A stretch of DNA of 5,170 bases, from contig JBBDRV010000155.1 in assembly GCA_040905285.1 (NCBI GenBank), forward strand, positions 1-5,170. The letters are read 5' to 3'. Shown here piece by piece: positions 1 through 4,037 of the stretch (positions within the stretch are counted from its first letter, which is position 1; every line of letters starts with the position of its first letter). This DNA is from JBBDRV01 sp040905285 (lineage in GTDB: Bacteria > Bacteroidota > Rhodothermia > Balneolales > Balneolaceae). Made by a program: the position numbers and the translations under genes. Under the pieces are notes generated by a model, which was not told the DNA's origin, did not search any database, and saw nothing but the letters and a program-made list of their open reading frames with translations.

Positions 1-244
1 GGATGTAACGGAAGAGCAGGTTTTGGCCGCTTTCAGGAAGGCTGCGGGTGGATCCCTGAAAGGAATTCTTGAGTATTCAGAAGAGGAACTCGTTTCAACG
101 GACATTGTCGGCAACCCCCATTCCTGCATATTCGACAGCAAGATGACCAAAGTGGACGGTAACCTGGTCAAAATAATAGGCTGGTATGATAATGAAGCCG
201 GTTATTCAGCAAGAACGGCTGAACTGATCACGCGGATCGTCTGA
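1..244 (+). CDS. gap: Glyceraldehyde-3-phosphate dehydrogenase, C-terminal end (partial, 5' end outside window)
   Basis: The frame is open from base 2 and ends at TGA 242-244, giving the last 80 residues of a protein of about 335. GAPDH converts glyceraldehyde-3-phosphate, phosphate and NAD(P)+ to 1,3-bisphosphoglycerate in cytosolic glycolysis or gluconeogenesis. Family landmarks of the C-terminal catalytic domain are visible in order: LKGILEYSEEELVSTDIVG, NPHSCIFDSKMT, and GWYDNEAGYSARTAELI near the end. The Asn of YDNE contacts the NAD nicotinamide in known GAPDHs. The residue after YDNE is Ala, where most family members have Trp. An internal TTG at 23 is not a start, because homology to the family continues upstream of it. 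The gene is followed 16 bases later by tRNA-Pro on the same strand and converges on metZ. Cofactor preference cannot be judged because the N-terminal Rossmann domain is missing. Confidence 0.96.
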   Translation, partial: DVTEEQVLAAFRKAAGGSLKGILEYSEEELVSTDIVGNPHSCIFDSKMTKVDGNLVKIIGWYDNEAGYSARTAELITRIV

Positions 245-260
245 ACCGGAAATTGCAAAT

Positions 261-334
261 CGGGGCGTGGCGCAGCTCGGTAGCGCGCATCGTTCGGGAC
301 GATGAGGTCGCAGGTTCAAATCCTGTCGCCCCGA
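261..334 (+). tRNA. tRNA-Pro, anticodon CGG
   Basis: This is a full 74-nt cloverleaf without an encoded CCA tail. The acceptor stem is CGGGGCG (261-267) with CGCCCCG (327-333), and the discriminator is A334. The D-stem is GCGC (270-273) with GCGC (283-286). The anticodon stem is CATCG (288-292) with CGATG (300-304), enclosing loop TTCGGGA with U33 and anticodon CGG at 295-297. The variable loop is AGGTC. The T-stem is GCAGG (310-314) with CCTGT (322-326) around loop TTCAAAT. The C1:G72 pair, A73, G35 and G36 agree with known bacterial proline identity elements. It reads CCG codons. It lies 16 bases after the gap stop on the same strand, so it may be processed from a gap read-through transcript. 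Confidence 0.97.
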
Positions 335-425
335 CTCATTTGGAGAGATTCGGGGTCGTTGCTCCCGTGAATGCGTAACTGTTTCCCTGAAGAGGGCGTA
401 TTCTGTGGGTAGGAGTCGCTGACCG

Positions 426-448
426 CTGCCGGAAGCATGTTCCGGCGG
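426..448. other. Stable hairpin between convergent genes
   Basis: GCCGGAA (428-434) and TTCCGGC (440-446) pair perfectly around a 5-base loop GCATG. The stem extends by a T:G wobble (427:447) and C426:G448 to nine pairs. It sits in the interval where transcription from gap/tRNA-Pro and from metZ should end, so it could serve as a bidirectional stop or a 3'-end stabiliser. Neither strand has a T-run after the stem, so it is not a standard intrinsic terminator. Confidence 0.6.
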
Positions 449-465
449 TTCAAATCCTGTCGCCC
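447..465 (+). repeat. 19-base direct repeat of the tRNA-Pro T-arm/3' end
   Basis: GGTTCAAATCCTGTCGCCC at 447-465 is identical to 313-331 in tRNA-Pro, 134 bases upstream. The match covers the end of the T-stem 5' strand, the T-loop, the T-stem 3' strand and five bases of the acceptor 3' strand. It stops sharply on both sides (A312 against C446, C332 against T466). A repeated tRNA 3' end is the typical footprint of tyrosine-recombinase integration, but only about 115 bases lie between the copies and no integrase is present. An old duplication or a decayed neighbouring tRNA gene explains it equally well. Confidence 0.9.
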
Positions 466-478
466 TCAGCTGAGGGCC
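463..478. repeat. 16-base perfect palindrome over the metZ stop codon
   Basis: GCCCTCAGCTGAGGGC reads the same on both strands. It includes the last codons and the TGA of metZ (minus strand) and the 3' end of the tRNA-like element (plus strand). As RNA it can form at most a six-pair stem with a four-base AGCT loop, with no following T-run on either strand. It may help define transcript ends, or may arise by chance from the overlap of the two elements. Confidence 0.7.
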
Positions 479-1632
479 TGTTCTATATCGGCCAGGATAT
501 CATCCGGATTTTCAAGGCCGACGGCAATGCGGATCAGCCCCGGTGTGATCCCGACAACCTGCCGCTCGTCTTCGGTAAGTTTCGAATGGGTTGTTGAAGC
601 GGGATGGGTGACTATGGATCTTGTATCACCCAGGTTGGCTGATCTTGAAAGCATATTGACCCTGTCGATAAAGGAGGTTGCCTCTTCGTAGCCGCCGTCT
701 ACTTCAAAGCATACAATTCCGCCGCCGCGGGACATCTGTTTTTTGGCCAGCTCCTGCTGGGGATGATCTTTATGGAATGGATATTTTACCAGTTTTACTT
801 TTTTGTGGCCCGAAAAAAAATCGGCCAGTATTTCAGCGTTGTCACAGTGGCGTTCCATGCGGACGTGCAGCGTTTCCAGGCTTTTGCTGAAAAGCCAGGC
901 ATTGAATGGGGAGAGCGCCGGGCCGGAATGGCGCGTAAAGAATGCGATCTCATCCATATATTCGTCTTTGCCGACGATCACACCCCCGATGCCCCTGCCC
1001 TGTCCGTCAATATATTTGGTGGCTGAATGCATGATGACATCGGCACCGTATTCCATCGGCCGCTGAAGGCAGGGCGTGGCAAAACAGTTATCTACGACAT
1101 AAATCAGGTCGTGTGCTTTGGCAAGCCTGCCGGCCCATTCCAGGTCTATCAGGTCCAGTCCGGGATTTGAAGGTGTTTCCAGAAACAACAGCCGGGTATT
1201 TTTTTGGATCAGCCCCTCCCATGAATCTGTATCATCGATATCTGCGTAGCTGAAGGAAATACCCCATCTGGGAAAAATCCGGCTCAGTATCTGATGGGAT
1301 GATCCAAAGAGCGAGCGGCTTGCAAGGATGTGATCCCCCTGATTCAACAGCGCGGCAAGGCTTGAAAAGACAGCGGCCATACCGGAGGCGGTGGCGACAC
1401 CGGACGAAGCACCCTCCATTTGACAGATCTTCTCTATGAATTCCCGTGTGTTGGGATTGGTATAGCGGCTGTAAACATTGCCCTGGATTTCATTGGCAAA
1501 GAGAGCCCGTGCCTGCTCCGCCGACTCAAAGAGATAACTGGAGGTCATAAAAAGCGGTGTGGAATGCTCCCGTTCGCCGGTGGTCGGAATCTGAGTCCGG
1601 ATTGCGTCCGTTTCAATTTTCTTTTTGGACAT
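466..1632 (-). CDS. metZ: O-succinylhomoserine sulfhydrylase / cystathionine gamma-synthase family PLP enzyme
   Basis: A complete 388-residue Cys/Met-metabolism PLP enzyme, the usual length. It most likely condenses O-succinyl- (or O-acetyl-) homoserine with sulfide to give homocysteine for methionine synthesis in the cytosol. Visible motifs are NVYSRYTNPN (52-61, Tyr and Arg that hold the neighbouring subunit's PLP phosphate), ATASGMAAV (80-88), ETPSNP (152-157), VVDNCFATP (179-187, Asp181 to the PLP ring nitrogen), HSATKYIDGQGR (202-213, Lys206 forming the Schiff base) and the C-terminal NLGDTRSIVTHPASTTH. HSATKYIDGQGR followed by a Gly-Gly-Val strand is typical of the MetZ branch, which favours direct sulfhydrylation over MetB or MetC chemistry. 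I cannot settle acetyl versus succinyl donor by eye. The ATG at 1630-1632 is the only good start, and no Shine-Dalgarno sequence precedes it. The gene is last in the minus-strand run and converges on tRNA-Pro. Confidence 0.93.
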   Translation of the reverse strand: MSKKKIETDAIRTQIPTTGEREHSTPLFMTSSYLFESAEQARALFANEIQGNVYSRYTNPNTREFIEKICQMEGASSGVATASGMAAVFSSLAALLNQGDHILASRSLFGSSHQILSRIFPRWGISFSYADIDDTDSWEGLIQKNTRLLFLETPSNPGLDLIDLEWAGRLAKAHDLIYVVDNCFATPCLQRPMEYGADVIMHSATKYIDGQGRGIGGVIVGKDEYMDEIAFFTRHSGPALSPFNAWLFSKSLETLHVRMERHCDNAEILADFFSGHKKVKLVKYPFHKDHPQQELAKKQMSRGGGIVCFEVDGGYEEATSFIDRVNMLSRSANLGDTRSIVTHPASTTHSKLTEDERQVVGITPGLIRIAVGLENPDDILADIEQALS

Positions 1633-1689
1633 ATCTGTGCAGTTTTCTAATCAGGTTGATCATTTAACAAGTTGATAATCATATGCAGC

Positions 1690-1749
1690 CTGCAGACGAA
1701 CGGTACAGCAGACACGGGTACAGCAGGAATGGACACAGCAGGTACGGAT
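1690..1749. repeat. 15-base tandem repeat between metZ and the OsmC gene
   Basis: Three units start with ACAGCAG at 1705, 1720 and 1735, exactly 15 bases apart. Each unit's second half is a looser, G-rich variant (ACACGGGT, GAATGGAC, GTACGGAT). A fourth, weaker unit, CTGCAGACGAACGGT, occupies 1690-1704. It lies about 58-117 bases before the metZ start and directly after the OsmC stop. Because 15 is a multiple of three, the minus strand in frame with the OsmC gene would read a degenerate five-residue repeat (VPAVS, IPAVP, VSAVP), but two TGA codons in a row come first. It could be a small variable-number repeat, spaced protein-binding sites before metZ, or a relic coding extension. Confidence 0.75.
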
Positions 1750-1760
1750 GATAAAATTCA

Positions 1761-2183
1761 TCACGCCGTGTCAGCGATTTCAAAACTGTGGGTGATCTTT
1801 GATGTTTTCTCCAGTGCCTTTGACACAGAGCAGTATTTTCCGACAGAGAGTTTTATTGCCCTTTCAGCCCTGGACGGGTCGATGTCACCCTCCAGGATGA
1901 AGTGCATATGGATGGTTTTAAACTCGGAATAGGTATCCACTTTCTGCCGGTCGCCATCCACATCCACACGTATGCTCCTGAGGTCCTGACGCTGTTTTTC
2001 CAGGATCCCGATAATGTCGATCATGCTGCAGGATCCTGCCGCTGCCAGCAGTGTCTGCATAGGTGAGATGCCGCCGTCAAGACCCCCGATGCTTCTGGTG
2101 CCGTCCAGACGGATCTTTCCGCCCTCTTCATTGGCCGCTTCCATGTGACGTTCGTGTTCCAGCTTGCGGATCGAAATTTTCAT
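1761..2183 (-). CDS. OsmC/Ohr-family protein (YhfA-like)
   Basis: A 140-residue protein, the usual length for the family, without a signal peptide or membrane segment. OsmC/Ohr proteins are dimeric cytosolic thiol peroxidases that reduce organic hydroperoxides through two conserved cysteines. The YhfA-like branch is poorly characterised. Seen: LDG-rich N-terminal strands (about 25-38), SPMQTLLAAAGSCSMIDIIG (40-59) carrying Cys52 at the start of the central helix, EILEKQR-like helix continuation, and KYCSVSKAL (117-125) carrying Cys118. Both reactive cysteines are therefore present. GSCSMIDIIGILEKQRQ followed later by YCSV looks closer to YhfA than to classical Ohr. The start ATG (2181-2183) follows leuB by 67 bases with no Shine-Dalgarno sequence. 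The stop is immediately followed by a second in-frame TGA. Its place between leucine genes and metZ may reflect a sulfur or redox link, which is inference. Substrate is unknown. Confidence 0.9.
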   Translation of the reverse strand: MKISIRKLEHERHMEAANEEGGKIRLDGTRSIGGLDGGISPMQTLLAAAGSCSMIDIIGILEKQRQDLRSIRVDVDGDRQKVDTYSEFKTIHMHFILEGDIDPSRAERAIKLSVGKYCSVSKALEKTSKITHSFEIADTA

Positions 2184-2250
2184 GCCAGATTTTTATGTTG
2201 GGATTGTTCGTTCTTTCTGAAGGTAAGGAACAGAAAGGAATTCACATTGT

Positions 2251-3351
2251 CTATTCCGCTTTGACGGAAACGTCATCAAGTGCCGCCAGGACCTGACTGC
2301 ATACCTCATCCGTTCCCGCAAGACGCTCACCGTCAGCTCCCGTATAGATGTCTCCTGTTCGGTAACCCCCGGCAAGCACCTCTTCAACGGCCGCTTCGAT
2401 CTCTCCGGCTGCAATCTCGAGATCCAGGGAATACCTGCAGAGAAGTGCTGCGGAAGCTATGGCGGCAAGGGGATTCGCCTTGTTTTGCCCGGCGATGTCG
2501 GGGGCGGAACCGTGTACCGGCTCATAAAGGCCCGGTCCGTTGCCCAGGCTGGCGGAGGGAAGCATCCCGATGGAGCCGGTCAGCATGGCGGCTTCGTCAC
2601 TTAAAATGTCACCGAACAGATTGGACGTCAGTATAACATCGAACTGTTTCGGATTGCGGATCAGCTGCATGGCACAGTTGTCAACGAGCATATGACTCAG
2701 CTCGATATCCGGAAACCGTTTTGCAAATTCCACGACTGTATCCCTCCAGAAACGGGAACTGCCAAGAACATTGGCTTTATCCACAGAGCAGACACGGCCG
2801 TCGCGCAGTTTTGCCGCTTCAAACGCTTTTTCCGCTACACGGATGATCTCCGACTTGTGATATTTCATGGTATCGAGCGAAAAGGGATCGGCTGCGTTCA
2901 GGTCGGTCGTCCGCGGCTGTCCGAAGTAAATGCCGCCTGTCAGCTCCCGTACGATAAGAATATCCACATCGCTGATTATTTCGGGTTTCAGTGATGACGC
3001 ATGGGCGAGATCCGGATAGATGCGCACCGGGCGGAAATTGGCAAAAACACCCAACTCACTTCTAAGTTTGAGAAGCCCGGATTCAGGCCTGTCGGCCCCG
3101 GTCAGATGATCCCACTTCTCTCCACCTACAGCTCCCAGAAGGACTGCGTCCGAGTTCTTGCAGGCTTCGAGGGTCTCTCCGGTGACAGGGACGCCGTAGC
3201 GGTCCAGCGAACTGCCGCCGAACGGGTACTCTTTTACATCGAAACGCACGTTATGTCTTCCGCAGGCTTTCTCCAGTACAGTGAGGGCGCCTTCGGTCAC
3301 TTCGGTTCCGATGCCGTCGCCGGGAAGGGTTACCAGGTTGATATTTTTCAT
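2251..3351 (-). CDS. leuB: 3-isopropylmalate dehydrogenase
   Basis: A complete 366-residue enzyme of normal length. It oxidises and decarboxylates 3-isopropylmalate with NAD+ to 2-oxoisocaproate (4-methyl-2-oxopentanoate), the third step of leucine synthesis, as a cytosolic homodimer needing Mg2+ or Mn2+. Visible: LPGDGIGTEVTEGAL (9-23), GAVGGEKWD (73-81), substrate arginines Arg97 and Arg107 (LLKLRSELGVFANFRPV) and Arg135 in RELTGGIYFG, catalytic Tyr142 and Lys192 (VDKANVL), metal-binding Asp224 (VDNCAMQL), Asp248 and Asp252 (NLFGDILSDEA), and the NAD site HGSAPDIAGQNKANP (280-294). Asp285 in the NAD site and the Leu-rich LLKLR segment favour isopropylmalate over isocitrate or tartrate dehydrogenases. 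No key residue is missing. It starts two bases after the leuD stop, so the two are almost certainly co-transcribed. No Shine-Dalgarno sequence precedes the ATG, and translational coupling to leuD is plausible. Confidence 0.98.
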   Translation of the reverse strand: MKNINLVTLPGDGIGTEVTEGALTVLEKACGRHNVRFDVKEYPFGGSSLDRYGVPVTGETLEACKNSDAVLLGAVGGEKWDHLTGADRPESGLLKLRSELGVFANFRPVRIYPDLAHASSLKPEIISDVDILIVRELTGGIYFGQPRTTDLNAADPFSLDTMKYHKSEIIRVAEKAFEAAKLRDGRVCSVDKANVLGSSRFWRDTVVEFAKRFPDIELSHMLVDNCAMQLIRNPKQFDVILTSNLFGDILSDEAAMLTGSIGMLPSASLGNGPGLYEPVHGSAPDIAGQNKANPLAAIASAALLCRYSLDLEIAAGEIEAAVEEVLAGGYRTGDIYTGADGERLAGTDEVCSQVLAALDDVSVKAE

Positions 3352-3353
3352 AA

Positions 3354-3905
3354 TCAGGCCATCATTCCGTTCTGGCGGGCATATGCGAAAATGCCGCCTG
3401 CGTTGATGATGTCCGCTACACTGCCCAGGTTCTTGATTCCGTACTCTTCATCACGTGTCAGATTGCGGATAACCACCTTGTCCAGGTCAATCTCCAGTTC
3501 ATCACCCGTATGAACCCGGGTGCTGAGGTCTTCGAGGCTTTCATAGGGAACGACGAACCCGCCGTCCACCGAATTGCGATAGAATATTCGTGCATAGCCC
3601 GGAGACACGATCGCTTTGACTCCGGCTATCTGCAGTGCAGCCGGGGCGTGTTCGCGTGAAGAGCCGCAACCGAAGTTGGGTCCCCCGACGATAATGGAAA
3701 AATCACTTTCAAATTTATCCTTTTCCACAAGTGGAATATGTCCTTCAGGCAGTCCGGACTGTTCGGATGGCACACCCGAGAGGGCATACCGTCCATAAAA
3801 TTTCCGTTCTTCAGGATCTTCCAGGCTATAGACCAGATGTGCTGCCGGGATGATCTGGTCGGTGTCGATATTTTTCCCGAGCACGAATGCTTTTCCTTTA
3901 ATCAT
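3354..3905 (-). CDS. leuD: 3-isopropylmalate dehydratase, small subunit
   Basis: A complete 183-residue protein, the swivel domain of the aconitase superfamily. With LeuC it isomerises 2-isopropylmalate to 3-isopropylmalate via a dehydrated intermediate. Visible: KNIDTDQIIPAAHL (11-24), GGPNFGCGSSREHAP (74-88, the substrate-loop region), ARIFYRNSVDGG (105-116) and INAGGIFAYA (167-176) at the C-terminus. The length and the NIDTDQIIPA and GPNFGCGSSREHAP forms resemble the compact archaeal/plant-like small subunits rather than the roughly 200-residue enterobacterial LeuD. The start ATG (3903-3905) opens with IKGKAFVLG, in line with the family; a longer form would run into a region without coding character. 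A 132-base gap with a hairpin separates it from leuC, while leuB follows after two bases. The ATG lacks a Shine-Dalgarno sequence. Confidence 0.97.
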   Translation of the reverse strand: MIKGKAFVLGKNIDTDQIIPAAHLVYSLEDPEERKFYGRYALSGVPSEQSGLPEGHIPLVEKDKFESDFSIIVGGPNFGCGSSREHAPAALQIAGVKAIVSPGYARIFYRNSVDGGFVVPYESLEDLSTRVHTGDELEIDLDKVVIRNLTRDEEYGIKNLGSVADIINAGGIFAYARQNGMMA

Positions 3906-3968
3906 GTCAGTGTCAAACTTTCTTTATGGGTTATAACGTTGTTGCTTGCGCATCTCTCGCGAGGACAG

Positions 3969-4010
3969 GGGCGGTATGGCATCCATCGTCCGGCGATGTC
4001 ATACCCGCCC
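3969..4010. other. Large hairpin in the leuC-leuD intergenic gap
   Basis: Bases 3969-3978 (GGGCGGTATG) pair with 4000-4010 (CATACCCGCCC) in ten pairs with one bulged C at 4004. Above a small asymmetric internal loop, CATCG (3984-3988) pairs with CGATG (3994-3998) around the loop TCCGG. The structure lies in the 132-base gap (3906-4037) that is otherwise without a supported gene. A short palindrome CTCGCGAG (3956-3963) is next to it. No T-run follows on either strand, so it is not a standard terminator. An RNA processing or stability element that sets the leuC to leuD ratio is one possibility. Confidence 0.7.
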
Positions 4011-4037
4011 TCCCGAATCAAGGCTGTCCGGGTGATG

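Larger units (their letters stand above)
392..468 (+). other. tRNA-like element (possible degenerate or chimeric tRNA remnant)
   Basis: These 77 bases look like a tRNA at both ends but not in the middle. Seen: a perfect 7-bp acceptor stem GAGGGCG (392-398) with CGCCCTC (461-467), then A468 in the discriminator position. T399 and A400 fit positions 8 and 9. A 4-bp D-stem TTCT (401-404) with AGGA (411-414) is possible with one wobble pair, and there is a T-loop TTCAAAT (449-455) followed by CCTGT. Not seen: the T-stem partner is GGCGG, which pairs poorly, and no 5-bp stem with a 7-base loop and U33 can be drawn. The middle instead forms a strong hairpin (426-448). Bases 447-465 equal tRNA-Pro 313-331 exactly, yet acceptor pairs 1:72 and 2:71 differ on both sides and still pair. 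It overlaps the metZ stop codon on the opposite strand. It could be a tRNA pseudogene, an integration scar, or coincidence. A working tRNA is unlikely. Confidence 0.5.

Noticed and set aside
335..391. Intrinsic terminator after tRNA-Pro (weak ATTCGGG / CCCGTGAAT pairing around 348-371).
   Set aside because: Pairing needs a two-base bulge, the stem is short, and no T-run follows.
392..468. A functional second tRNA (Pro, Met with CAT in the hairpin loop, or selenocysteine).
   Set aside because: No anticodon arm with a 7-base loop and U33 can be drawn, the T-stem does not pair, and the long acceptor and variable arm of tRNA-Sec are absent.
1633..1760. SAM riboswitch or MetJ-type operator before metZ.
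   Set aside because: The interval is too short and lacks recognisable SAM aptamer helices or AGACGTCT-like boxes; only the 15-base repeat stands out.
1672..1932. Plus-strand frame starting in the 15-base repeat region (NGTADTGTAGMDTAG).
   Set aside because: Most of it is antisense to the OsmC gene; the repetitive start only reflects the DNA repeat, and no ribosome-binding context is evident.
3001..3513. 170-residue plus-strand reading frame across leuB and leuD.
   Set aside because: It lies antisense to two well-supported enzymes, has no recognisable motif, and is explained by the GC-rich codon pattern of the real genes.
3911..3936. Internal promoter before leuD (TTGACA on the minus strand at 3916-3911, or TATAAC near 3936-3931).
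   Set aside because: The TTGACA would place its -10 inside leuD where no TATAAT-like sequence occurs, and the TATAAC has no matching -35 at 17 bases.
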